NCBI GenBank assembly: GCA_944372595.1
Contig: CALVZT010000003.1
Location: forward strand, 1 to 26,329
Length of the DNA stretch: 26,329 nt
Source of the DNA: an uncultured Clostridia bacterium
GTDB taxonomy: Bacteria > Bacillota > Clostridia > Christensenellales > UBA1242
Direction of reading: 5' to 3'
The first letter of the stretch is position 1. Every line of letters starts with the position of its first letter. The position numbers and the translations under genes are program-made. Below the pieces are notes generated by a model. It was not told the origin of the DNA. It ran no database searches and was given only the letters and a program-made list of their open reading frames with translations. This document shows positions 1-7,996 of the stretch, piece by piece.

Positions 1-1838
1 ACAAGTGAAGTGTTTTTGGATACACTCGATACAACTTCTGCTCCAAGAGATATTAATTTATTCGTTAATTCATCTCGAGAAAAACTTTTAAGTCCACCAG
101 TTAAAACAATCTTTTTACCACTAAAATACGAATTATCAGTTGTGGCAAACTCCTCAATTGTTATACCTCTTTTCAATAAATTGTCTATTAACTCAATATT
201 TCTTTTGTCTCGGAAGTAATCATATATATATTTAGCGGTAATTTCACCAATGTCACGGATTTGAACAAGTTGTTCATAAGTTGCACTTTTAAGATTATTT
301 AATGTCTTAAAAGTTTTGGAAATATCTATTGAAGCTTTTTTGCCAACTTCTGGGATAGATAATGCCGCAATGAAATTAGATAATTTACATTTTTTGGACT
401 TTTCAATAGCAGATAATAAATTATTTATTTTTTTATCTTTGTATCCGTCTATTTTAAGTAAATCTTCTTTTGTAAGGTCATATATCTGGTATGCATGATG
501 AATATCAAGAATCTTAACCAATTGTTCGATTGTTTTATCATTAAGCCCTTCAATATTCATACAATTTCTGCTAGCAAAATAACTTAATCGATATATGATT
601 TGGTCTTGGCATGTTTCTTTGTTAGGACAATACAAATTAGGTCCAATTTGAATTAATGGAGTTGAACAACTTGGACAAATTGTAGGTTTGATTATGGGGC
701 GAGAATTCTCATATTCTTGTGCAAGTCCCAAAATCTCTGGAATAACTTCATTACTTCGCCTTACAAATACAGAACTATTAATGCTCACCTTTTTCTTAGT
801 TAAATCATCATAGTTGTTAAGGGTTGCACGAGTTATTGTTGCCCCTGCAAGTTCTACTGGTTCAATTATTGCTATTGGAGTAACTTTGCCTGTACGTCCA
901 ACTTGCCACAAAACATCCTTTAACACACTTGCAGTCTCTTGTGCTTCAAATTTATATGCCATACCCCATTTAGGAAATTTAATTGTGTACCCAACTTCTT
1001 CTCTTAATGGGATATTATTAATTTTTATAACTACTCCATCAATCAAAATATCTAATTTGGATTTTTCAATATCAACCTCGTCAATATACCCATACAAATC
1101 TTCAATCTTATCTGCAACATGAAAAAAGTCACTAACTAAAAATCCATTTTTGATTAAAAATTCTCTTATTTGTATTTGTGTATCAAATTGTTCGTCTGCT
1201 ATTACAACATCATAACAAAAAACATCCAAATTGCGTGAGGCGGTAACTTTTGGGTCTAAGTTTCTTATCGCTCCCGCCGCCGCGTTTCTAGCGTTTTTGA
1301 GTTTTTCGGTGGCTTTTTGATTATATTTTTTGAGATTTGAATTAAGCATCATACCTTCGCCTTGGACTACTAGATGCCCTTTATATGGTATGCTTAATGG
1401 TACACTTTTAATAGTTTTGACTTGCTCGGTTACATCTTCACCAACAAATCCATCACCCCTAGTTGCTGCCGTTATCAAGTAACCATTATTGTATGTCAAA
1501 ACTATGGTTAATCCATCAAATTTGTATTCCAAACAATACTCGGTCTTGCCTATACTATTAATATTGTTTGCCCATTCGCTTAATTCTTCGTAAGAATGAC
1601 ACTTGTCCAAACTATATAGTCTTGTAACGTGATTGACCTTTTTGAAACCGCTACTTACCTTTGCCCCTACTCTATTTGTTGGTGAATCGGGCAACACAAC
1701 ACCAGTCTTCTTTTCGATATCTAATAATTCATCATATAGTTTATCAAAAACAACATCAGGCACCAATGGATTATCAAGCACATAATAATGATAAATGTAT
1801 TTATTCAATAATTCTACAAGTTCTTTTTGTCTATCCAT
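1..1838 (-). CDS. ligA: NAD-dependent DNA ligase LigA, C-terminus cut off by the window edge
   Basis: This enzyme seals nicks in duplex DNA using NAD+, in replication and repair. The minus-strand frame is open from the ATG at 1838 to the window edge and gives 612 residues; the family usually has about 665-670, so roughly the last 50 are missing. The adenylation motif KFDG is at residues 106-109 (catalytic Lys106). It is followed by the OB-fold region, a four-cysteine zinc finger (CPSC, then CPNKETC), helix-hairpin-helix repeats and the start of a BRCT domain (GKKIVLTGG). The start is fixed by a strong ribosome site (GAGGAG, 5 bases before ATG) lying inside the end of pcrA. The pcrA stop is only 2 bases upstream, so the two genes are co-transcribed, as in Bacillus. 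Confidence 0.96.
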   Translation of the reverse strand, partial: MDRQKELVELLNKYIYHYYVLDNPLVPDVVFDKLYDELLDIEKKTGVVLPDSPTNRVGAKVSSGFKKVNHVTRLYSLDKCHSYEELSEWANNINSIGKTEYCLEYKFDGLTIVLTYNNGYLITAATRGDGFVGEDVTEQVKTIKSVPLSIPYKGHLVVQGEGMMLNSNLKKYNQKATEKLKNARNAAAGAIRNLDPKVTASRNLDVFCYDVVIADEQFDTQIQIREFLIKNGFLVSDFFHVADKIEDLYGYIDEVDIEKSKLDILIDGVVIKINNIPLREEVGYTIKFPKWGMAYKFEAQETASVLKDVLWQVGRTGKVTPIAIIEPVELAGATITRATLNNYDDLTKKKVSINSSVFVRRSNEVIPEILGLAQEYENSRPIIKPTICPSCSTPLIQIGPNLYCPNKETCQDQIIYRLSYFASRNCMNIEGLNDKTIEQLVKILDIHHAYQIYDLTKEDLLKIDGYKDKKINNLLSAIEKSKKCKLSNFIAALSIPEVGKKASIDISKTFKTLNNLKSATYEQLVQIRDIGEITAKYIYDYFRDKRNIELIDNLLKRGITIEEFATTDNSYFSGKKIVLTGGLKSFSRDELTNKLISLGAEVVSSVSKNTSL

Positions 1839-1840
1839 AC

Positions 1841-4018
1841 TTACTCCTCTTGGACTAATTTTATTGGAGCATAATCTATAAACAATGTTTTGTTACCAAA
1901 ACCTTCAAAATCAACTACAATACATCTACTTGCACTATCAACCGACTTAACAACCCCAATACCATACTTAGTATGTTCAACTTTATCTCCAACTGTATAA
2001 TTGATAGATTTATTTTTAACTTCTTTATTGAGATTAAAACTTGCTTTGAATCCATAAGTTGGAAATGCCTGGGACGTTTGTGAATTATTTGATAATATAG
2101 GAGATGATTTTTCTTTAACAATACCGCATTCTTTCAAAAATCTTGAATCGACACAATAATCACGTTTACCATAAACAAAACGTGACCTAACGCGTGTCAT
2201 ATATAGCCTCTCTTTTGCACGCGTAATTGCAACGTACATAAGACGACGCTCTTCTTCCATATCAGAAGAATCATTATATCTAATTATAGGAAAATTTTTT
2301 TCTTCCAAACCTACAATAAATACAACTTTAAATTCTAATCCCTTAGCGGAGTGAACAGTAGCTAACGATATAACATTGTTTTTATCGTCATAATTATCAA
2401 TATCACTAATAAGTGTGATGCTCTCCAAATATTCAACAAGATTTGAATTGGGATTAGCTTCAAAGTACTCCTCAACTGACGATATAAAAGAATCGATATT
2501 AAGTAGTTTGTTTAAGCCTTCATCTGTACCATTATCATAAGAAGAGCGTATATTTGTTTTATTTATGAGTGATTTAACAAACTCGACAGGAGGAAGTTCT
2601 TTGTACAATCGTTGAAGTTCGGTAAGCATAGTACTAAGAGGTTTAATCTTATTTATAAAACTATCACTTAACATATATTCATCACAATTAAATATTAAAT
2701 TAAGTGGAGATACATTATGAACTTCTGTTAATTCAACCAGCTGATTGATTGTACTCTCTCCAATTCCACGTTTTGGCACATTTATTATTCTAAATAAGGA
2801 TGCCGAATCCTGCGGATTAACAAAAACGCGAAGATATGCAATTATGTCTTTAATCTCTTGTCGTTCAAAAAACTTAAATCCACCAAATACCACATAAGGC
2901 ATATTATAACTCAAAAATCTTTCTTCAAAAGGTCGTGTAAGTGCATTAAGACGCAATAAAACGGCAAAATCTGAGAATTTGTAGCCATTATTATTAACAA
3001 GTGAATATATTGTGCTAGCAACATATTCTGCTTCTTCTGTTTCGTTATTAAGTAAACGTTCTTCGACTTTAACACCTTCACTGTTGGCAGTCCAAAGGAC
3101 TTTCTCTAATCTTGAAACGTTGTTTTTGATTAAGTTATTAGCAGTTGTCAAAATTTGTTTTGTGCTACGATAATTTTGCTCTAACTTAAAAATTTTGCAA
3201 TCAGGAAAATCTTTTTTGAAACTAAGAATATTATTAATATTAGCACCACGCCAACCATATATACATTGGTCTTCATCCCCTACAACAAAAATATTTTTGT
3301 TTTTCATGGCAAGCATTTTTACTATTTGATATTGTATAGTGTTTGTGTCTTGAAATTCGTCAACATGAATATACAAAAATTTATTCTGATAATAATTTAG
3401 TATATCAGGGCATGTCTTAAACAACTCAAATGTCTTGATTAGCAAGTCGTCAAAATCAAGAGCATTGTTCTTTTTTAGATATGCTTGATATGCCGAATAA
3501 ATTTTTACATATTTATCAATATCGTTAGTCGTTTGATTAAGGCATTGATATTCCCATGGTCCCAAGTTCTCATTTTTTGCATTCGAAATATGACTAGATG
3601 CATTTGTCTTATAGTCTTCAACATTTAAATTTAACTTTTCACAAATGGTTTTTAATGCTTTATCTTTATCACTATCAGAATAAATGCTAAAATTAGTATC
3701 AAATCCGTCTAAATTTTTTATATTTTTTCTTAGAATTTTACTGCACATTGAATGAAAAGTAGATATCCATATTTTGTCACTATCCTCAACCATATTACTT
3801 AGGCGCTGTTTCATCTCGTCTGCCGCTTTATTAGTAAAAGTAATTGCCAAAATATTACTTGGAGATATTTCTTTATTTATAATTAAATGGGCAATTCTAT
3901 ATGTTAATAACCTTGTTTTGCCACTTCCAGCGCCTGCCGTAACTAAGACTGGCCCTTCGGTATTGTGCAAAGCAAGTTGTTGCTCATTATTTAACTTATT
4001 AATGTCTAATTTGTCCAT
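1841..4018 (-). CDS. pcrA: ATP-dependent 3'-5' DNA helicase PcrA/UvrD
   Basis: A superfamily 1A helicase that unwinds DNA during repair and rolling-circle replication and removes stalled RNA polymerase. The 725 residues show the Walker A motif AGAGSGKT (28-35), DEFQD of motif II (220-224), VGDEDQCIYGWRG of motif III (246-258), the NYRS motif, and LATVHSAKGLEF and YVAITRAK late in the chain. The last 50 residues (VGDKVEHTKYGIGVV...) form the Tudor-like RNA-polymerase-binding tail found in PcrA. It lies just before ligA with a 2-base gap. The N-terminus starts at the usual distance before the conserved NEQQLA motif, so ATG 4018 is convincing, yet it has no Shine-Dalgarno sequence. A promoter is placed so that the mRNA would begin at the ATG (see 4025-4053). 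Confidence 0.97.
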   Translation of the reverse strand: MDKLDINKLNNEQQLALHNTEGPVLVTAGAGSGKTRLLTYRIAHLIINKEISPSNILAITFTNKAADEMKQRLSNMVEDSDKIWISTFHSMCSKILRKNIKNLDGFDTNFSIYSDSDKDKALKTICEKLNLNVEDYKTNASSHISNAKNENLGPWEYQCLNQTTNDIDKYVKIYSAYQAYLKKNNALDFDDLLIKTFELFKTCPDILNYYQNKFLYIHVDEFQDTNTIQYQIVKMLAMKNKNIFVVGDEDQCIYGWRGANINNILSFKKDFPDCKIFKLEQNYRSTKQILTTANNLIKNNVSRLEKVLWTANSEGVKVEERLLNNETEEAEYVASTIYSLVNNNGYKFSDFAVLLRLNALTRPFEERFLSYNMPYVVFGGFKFFERQEIKDIIAYLRVFVNPQDSASLFRIINVPKRGIGESTINQLVELTEVHNVSPLNLIFNCDEYMLSDSFINKIKPLSTMLTELQRLYKELPPVEFVKSLINKTNIRSSYDNGTDEGLNKLLNIDSFISSVEEYFEANPNSNLVEYLESITLISDIDNYDDKNNVISLATVHSAKGLEFKVVFIVGLEEKNFPIIRYNDSSDMEEERRLMYVAITRAKERLYMTRVRSRFVYGKRDYCVDSRFLKECGIVKEKSSPILSNNSQTSQAFPTYGFKASFNLNKEVKNKSINYTVGDKVEHTKYGIGVVKSVDSASRCIVVDFEGFGNKTLFIDYAPIKLVQEE

Positions 4019-4024
4019 ATAGAT

Positions 4025-4053
4025 ATGATAACAAATTCGTTCAAATATAGCAA
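4025..4053 (-). promoter_or_regulatory. Predicted sigma-A promoter of pcrA-ligA, leaderless geometry
   Basis: On the minus strand TTGCTA (4053-4048) is followed by 17 bases and TATCAT (4030-4025), then exactly 6 bases to the ATG of pcrA at 4018. Transcription would therefore begin at or next to the A of the start codon. No purine-rich ribosome site precedes the ATG. The same layout is found at rsmE and trmR. Seen in sequence; the transcription start is inferred. Confidence 0.55.
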
Positions 4054-4090
4054 ATATTTCATTCTAAATTTGTAAACAAAACTGTATTAA

Positions 4091-4119
4091 ATAAAAAAAA
4101 ACACTACATAGTAGTGTTT
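4091..4119 (-). terminator. Rho-independent terminator of rpsU
   Basis: A perfect 9-bp stem (AAACACTAC with GTAGTGTTT on the coding strand, positions 4119-4111 and 4107-4099) has a 3-base loop and runs into a long T tract on the minus strand. The rpsU stop codon (4120-4118) overlaps the stem. It separates rpsU from the pcrA promoter just downstream. Confidence 0.85.
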
Positions 4120-4294
4120 ACTTTTTGTTGCGCTTTCTTGCAGCTTCTGCCTTCTTCTTTCTTTTAACGCTTGGTTTCTCGTATGCTTCTTTTTTTCTAA
4201 GGTCGCCGATAATACCGTCTTTTTGACATTTGCGTTTGAATCTTTTTAATGCGCTCTCCAAACTCTCGTTCTCGCCAACTTTAACCGTAGACAT
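4118..4294 (-). CDS. rpsU: 30S ribosomal protein bS21
   Basis: A small, strongly basic protein of the 30S subunit, located near the mRNA-16S rRNA contact region. It has 58 residues, the usual family length: MSTVKVGENESLESALKRF at the start, a KRKCQKDGI core and a lysine/arginine-rich tail KRKKKAEAARKRNKK. The ATG at 4294 follows an excellent ribosome site (AAAGGTGGTGA, a near-perfect match to the 16S 3' end). It has its own near-consensus promoter overlapping the end of hinT and its own terminator, so it is probably expressed strongly as a single gene and also by read-through from mtaB-hinT. Its place after rsmE-mtaB matches the order in Bacillus. Confidence 0.97.
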   Translation of the reverse strand: MSTVKVGENESLESALKRFKRKCQKDGIIGDLRKKEAYEKPSVKRKKKAEAARKRNKK

Positions 4295-4328
4295 CTTATC
4301 TCACCACCTTTTAACTCAATGTGTTGTT

Positions 4329-4356
4329 ATTATACATTATCTATTAATTTTGTCAA
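4329..4356 (-). promoter_or_regulatory. Near-consensus sigma-A promoter of rpsU
   Basis: The minus strand reads TTGACA (4356-4351), 16 bases, TATAAT (4334-4329). Both hexamers are perfect and the spacer is one base short of ideal. The -35 box contains the TGA stop codon of hinT (4355-4353). The start of transcription would leave a leader of about 30 bases with the strong ribosome site. Confidence 0.88.
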
Positions 4357-4757
4357 CCTTTTATGCGCAATTTGTTTGCAATTTTTTTATTATCAAAACT
4401 TTCTTTATCTTTTACTGGCCATATTTTGTATCCATCATCTTTTTTTCTAGGTATTATGTGAATGTGTAAATGAAATACTGATTGCTCCGCTTCCTTACCA
4501 CTCGCGTTAATTATATTCACCCCAGCAAAACCACAATTTTGAACATAATGTTCACTAATCTTTTTTACAGTGTTCATAACTGCATTATACGTACGCTTGT
4601 CGCAATCTATGAGATTTTCACAATGTTTTTTAGGAATAACCAAAGTATGACCATAAAAATCATTTGCAATATCCAAAAACGCAAGCGTTTTATCATCCTC
4701 GTAAATAATATTGCTTGGTATTTCTTTTTTAACTATTTTACAAAAAATACAATCCAT
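4353..4757 (-). CDS. hinT: HIT-family nucleotide hydrolase (HinT-like)
   Basis: Histidine-triad proteins of this size hydrolyse AMP-lysine, AMP-NH2 and related adenylates; the physiological substrate is usually unknown. The 134 residues begin with MDCIFCKIVKKEIPS, whose Cys3/Cys6 pair is common in the family. The catalytic triad motif HLHIHIIP has histidines at 96, 98 and 100, and the P-loop-like NASGKEAEQSV precedes it. The ATG is preceded by AAGGAGG inside the end of mtaB, whose stop lies 1 base upstream, so it belongs to the rsmE-mtaB-hinT operon. The stop codon is part of the rpsU -35 box. Confidence 0.93.
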   Translation of the reverse strand: MDCIFCKIVKKEIPSNIIYEDDKTLAFLDIANDFYGHTLVIPKKHCENLIDCDKRTYNAVMNTVKKISEHYVQNCGFAGVNIINASGKEAEQSVFHLHIHIIPRKKDDGYKIWPVKDKESFDNKKIANKLRIKG

Positions 4758-4758
4758 A

Positions 4759-5997
4759 TTATATCCTCCTTACAATATATCCCTCTTTATAAATTTTTAC
4801 AGGTTTCACTTTGACAAATTGATTATTATCTAACTTTTCATCAAGATAGCATTTAATATAATTTTCGCTATAACCTTGGGTATATCCGCCGTCATAGTCT
4901 TCTGTTAACATAGTTATTTCATTATTTATATGTTTTGTTAAAAATGCAATTCGGGACAAATCAACTACTTCTTTTAACTTATTCTCTCTATTCTTTGCAA
5001 TACTTCCATTGATAATAGGCAATCGAGATGCTACTGTTCCATCACGCTTTGAATATATAAAGAAATGTACCGAATAAAAATTAACTTTTTTTATCAAATC
5101 AATCGTCTGTAAAAAATCTTCATCAGTCTCGGTCGGAAATGCAACAATAACATCAGTTGTAATACTTGCATTAGGAAAAATTTTGTATATCATATTGCAC
5201 TTAGATATAAATTCTTCTCTTGTATAATGTCTATTCATTTTTTTTAGTACATTGTTGCTACCGCTTTGTAAAGATAAGTGAAAGTGAGGACAAAAATTAG
5301 CAACTTTTTTTAATCGCAATAAATTTTCTTCGGTAATAATATTAACTTCTAATGACCCCAATCTCACCCTTGCCGGAAGTTGACTTAATTCTTCAACAAC
5401 ATCAACAAGCGCAAGTTCGTTATTAATCTTGTAATCAGATAAATTAATACCCACAAGTACTATCTCTTTACTTGTAGTAGATAGTAATTGTGCTTCTTTT
5501 TTAATGCAGTCTAGTTGCCTAGATCGGCTCCTTCCTCTAAGGTAAGGTATTATACAATAAGAACAAAAATTATTACAACCATCTTGAATTTTTAAGTAAC
5601 TTCTCGTCCTTTTTGATGTAGATATACCTTCTTCATATTCTGTTTTTAGTTCAGTTACGTTATTGCCAACTGCGTTTAATAACAAGTCTGCTTTTGTTTT
5701 GTTAACGTTACCAAACACAGCTACAACATTCAGTTTATCCAAAAATTGTTGTGGATTCTTTTGCGAAGCGCATCCACATACAATAATTTTTGCTTTGGGA
5801 TTAATTTTGTATATTTTTGATAATACTTGCCTGCTTTTTTTCTCTCCTTCATTTGTAACAGCACAAGTATTAAGTATATACAAATCAGCAAAGTCAAGTG
5901 TTGTAATCACTTCGTATTGATTACACAATGAATGCACTAATACATCATTTTCGTATTGGTTGACTTTACATCCTAGATTATACACACATATTTTCAC
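4759..5997 (-). CDS. mtaB: tRNA t6A37 methylthiotransferase MtaB
   Basis: A radical-SAM iron-sulfur enzyme that adds a methylthio group to t6A at position 37 of tRNA, giving ms2t6A. The 412 residues contain the N-terminal MTTase domain with cysteines at 10, 45 and 76, the radical-SAM motif CNNFCSYC (Cys141, 145, 148), and a C-terminal TRAM domain. It is slightly shorter than Bacillus MtaB (about 450). The start is GTG at 5997, overlapping the TGA of rsmE by 4 bases (GTGA), with AAGGCGGGAG upstream. An ATG at 5989 is in another frame. Grouping with rsmE and hinT matches the tail of the dnaK operon in Bacillus. Confidence 0.95.
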   Translation of the reverse strand: MKICVYNLGCKVNQYENDVLVHSLCNQYEVITTLDFADLYILNTCAVTNEGEKKSRQVLSKIYKINPKAKIIVCGCASQKNPQQFLDKLNVVAVFGNVNKTKADLLLNAVGNNVTELKTEYEEGISTSKRTRSYLKIQDGCNNFCSYCIIPYLRGRSRSRQLDCIKKEAQLLSTTSKEIVLVGINLSDYKINNELALVDVVEELSQLPARVRLGSLEVNIITEENLLRLKKVANFCPHFHLSLQSGSNNVLKKMNRHYTREEFISKCNMIYKIFPNASITTDVIVAFPTETDEDFLQTIDLIKKVNFYSVHFFIYSKRDGTVASRLPIINGSIAKNRENKLKEVVDLSRIAFLTKHINNEITMLTEDYDGGYTQGYSENYIKCYLDEKLDNNQFVKVKPVKIYKEGYIVRRI

Positions 5998-6698
5998 TGC
6001 AATTCTCCCGCCTTATATAATACAATTGCTGATATAACAATACTTGCTGTTTCGGTACGAAAAATTCTATGCCCAAAAGTAACAGATGTTGCTTTGTCGC
6101 TCAATAATTTAATTTCCTCTTCAGCAAAGCCACCCTCACTACCAATTATTATGGCAATCTTATCGTTATTATTTATCTTGAAATCATTTTGTTTTCTTTC
6201 CGTTTCATTTGCAAAAATTACGGTGTCGTATTTTTGCAGTTCGTTTAAAAGTTGCTCAAATGTGATACACTCATTCACTACAAGTGAACGACTCCTTCCA
6301 CATTGTTTACTTGCCGATTTTGATATTTTATTAAGTCTATCAATTTTATTGCAAGATTTAGCAACACAATATTTAGAAACAAATGGTTGCAATGTATTCA
6401 CACCAATTTCGGATAACTTTTGAACTATTAAATCAAGTTTATCACCTTTGGGTAATGCTTGAAAAACTGTTACATCGACTTTGGGATTTTTTAAATTTTT
6501 TGTTTTGTTAGTTATTTTAACAGATGCAGAAGTTTTATTAATATCAGTAATTACACCATTATACAAATAATCATCTTCGCAAATACACTCAACTTCGTCG
6601 CCTACTTTGAGCCTTAACACTTTGCTTAAATGGACAAATTCTTCCCCCACAATGTGAACAATATCATTAATTGAATTTACAAAAAATCTATGTGCCAT
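5994..6698 (-). CDS. rsmE: 16S rRNA m3U1498 methyltransferase RsmE
   Basis: A SPOUT-class, knotted methyltransferase that methylates N3 of U1498 in 16S rRNA. The 234 residues have an N-terminal PUA-like RNA-binding part (1-70) and the SPOUT domain with KGDKLDLIVQKLSEIGV (84-100), GSEGGF (186-191, SAM-binding knot) and RIFRTETA (211-218). The length is normal. The N-terminus MAHRFFV is typical, so ATG 6698 is right, yet it has no ribosome site. A promoter places the RNA start at the ATG. It is first in the operon and overlaps mtaB by 4 bases. prmA, which sits between dnaJ and rsmE in Bacillus, is absent. Confidence 0.95.
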   Translation of the reverse strand: MAHRFFVNSINDIVHIVGEEFVHLSKVLRLKVGDEVECICEDDYLYNGVITDINKTSASVKITNKTKNLKNPKVDVTVFQALPKGDKLDLIVQKLSEIGVNTLQPFVSKYCVAKSCNKIDRLNKISKSASKQCGRSRSLVVNECITFEQLLNELQKYDTVIFANETERKQNDFKINNNDKIAIIIGSEGGFAEEEIKLLSDKATSVTFGHRIFRTETASIVISAIVLYKAGELQ

Positions 6699-6704
6699 GT
6701 AAGT

Positions 6705-6733
6705 ATATTATCAAAATAATTATTAAATGACAA
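6705..6733 (-). promoter_or_regulatory. Predicted sigma-A promoter of rsmE-mtaB-hinT, leaderless geometry
   Basis: The minus strand reads TTGTCA (6733-6728), 17 bases, TAATAT (6710-6705), then 6 bases (ACTTAC) and the rsmE ATG. The predicted RNA start coincides with the start codon and there is no Shine-Dalgarno sequence. Both hexamers are 5 of 6 or close to consensus. Confidence 0.65.
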
Positions 6734-6839
6734 CTATTTGGTAAAGTTTTACAAAAAAAACAAATTGCAAATTCTAATTAAAAATTTGATATTATTTTTT
6801 TGCCTGGCACAGAAATTGATAAATTTATGACTTAAAAAC

Positions 6840-6867
6840 AAAATAAAGGCTTCTAGGCCTTTATTTT
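6840..6867 (-). terminator. Terminator of the heat-shock operon after dnaJ
   Basis: An 11-bp perfect stem (AAAATAAAGGC, 6840-6850, with its complement 6857-6867) encloses a 6-base loop. On the minus strand it is followed by TGTTTTT. The dnaJ stop codon (6863-6861) lies inside the stem. It splits dnaJ from rsmE, which are one operon in Bacillus. Confidence 0.8.
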
Positions 6868-7985
6868 AATTTATTCAATTTATCTATGTAATATTTACTT
6901 TTTTGATAATTCGAGTAGTTGATTTCTTTATCAATTGCTGTAATTCTATCTTTATCTTGCTTGGTTGTCTGACGTGGCATTTCAACTTTGACCGTTACAA
7001 TTAAATCACCATAACTATCTTTGTTAAGTGCCTTGATACCTTTGTTTTTAAGACGCATAATTGTATTTGGTTGAGTTAATGGTGGAATGGTTAATTCATA
7101 CATACCTTTAAGTGTTGGTATCTCAACTTTACCACCCAAATATGCTGTTGTAAATGGTATATAAACATCAAGATAAAGATTGGTTTTATCCCTTTGCAAC
7201 ATTTCGTGTGGTTTAACTGTTATTTCGATTTGCAAATCTCCTGCTGGGCCACCCGAAGTCGAGGCATTACCTTGACCTCGCATTGTTATTACTTGGTCGT
7301 CATCAATACCCGCTGGAATATTCACTTTGATAGTTTTGTTTACTTTTTTGTATCCTTTACCATTACATACATCACATTTATCTTTGATTATCTTGCCTGT
7401 ACCACCACATCTTTTGCAAGTGGTAGTATTGACTACCCTACCAAATATTGTATCTTGCATAAACTTTACTTTGCCAGTTCCCTTACAATCTGGACAAGTT
7501 TCAACACTGGTTCCGTTTTTGGCTCCTGTACCGTTGCATGCAGCACATTCTTCATATCTACTAATATTAATATCTTTGGTAACTCCGAATGCAGCTTCGC
7601 TAAATGAAAGGACAACTTTGACTACAATATCTTCACCTGGTATTTGCCTAGACTGTGTAGTTCCACCAAAATTTGAAAAAATATTAAATATGTCTTCAAA
7701 TCCACTGAAATTTCCACCACCAAAATTGCCAAAACCGCTTCCACGGAAAAAGTCCCCGGCATTAGTACCACTAGCACTACCAAATTGGTCATAATTATTT
7801 CTTTTGGTAGTATCACTCAAAACTTCGTATGCTTCGTTTATATCTTTAAATTTTTGAGTTGCATCAGGACTTTTGTTGACGTCTGGATGATATTGTTTGG
7901 CTAATTTACGGTATGCAGATTTAATTTCTTCGGGAGTGGCATTTTTATCCACTCCCAAAATTTCATAATAATTTTTTTCTGCCAT
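6861..7985 (-). CDS. dnaJ: Chaperone DnaJ (Hsp40)
   Basis: Co-chaperone that delivers unfolded proteins to DnaK and stimulates its ATPase. The 374 residues have the usual type I layout. The J domain (about 5-67) carries HPD at 33-35. A Gly/Phe-rich linker follows (about 76-110). Four CxxCxGxG zinc repeats have cysteine pairs at 147/150, 164/167, 190/193 and 204/207, and then come the substrate-binding C-terminal domains. ATG 7985 follows AAGGAA, and dnaK ends 11 bases upstream, so it is the last gene of the CIRCE-controlled operon. Confidence 0.98.
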   Translation of the reverse strand: MAEKNYYEILGVDKNATPEEIKSAYRKLAKQYHPDVNKSPDATQKFKDINEAYEVLSDTTKRNNYDQFGSASGTNAGDFFRGSGFGNFGGGNFSGFEDIFNIFSNFGGTTQSRQIPGEDIVVKVVLSFSEAAFGVTKDINISRYEECAACNGTGAKNGTSVETCPDCKGTGKVKFMQDTIFGRVVNTTTCKRCGGTGKIIKDKCDVCNGKGYKKVNKTIKVNIPAGIDDDQVITMRGQGNASTSGGPAGDLQIEITVKPHEMLQRDKTNLYLDVYIPFTTAYLGGKVEIPTLKGMYELTIPPLTQPNTIMRLKNKGIKALNKDSYGDLIVTVKVEMPRQTTKQDKDRITAIDKEINYSNYQKSKYYIDKLNKLK

Positions 7986-7996
7986 TACAAAATTCC

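Noticed and set aside
814..1122. Plus-strand open frame within the ligA region
   Set aside because: The opposite strand encodes clear LigA sequence across the entire stretch.
7194..7794. Two overlapping plus-strand frames opposite dnaJ
   Set aside because: They are the antisense of the zinc-repeat region and explain nothing not explained by dnaJ.
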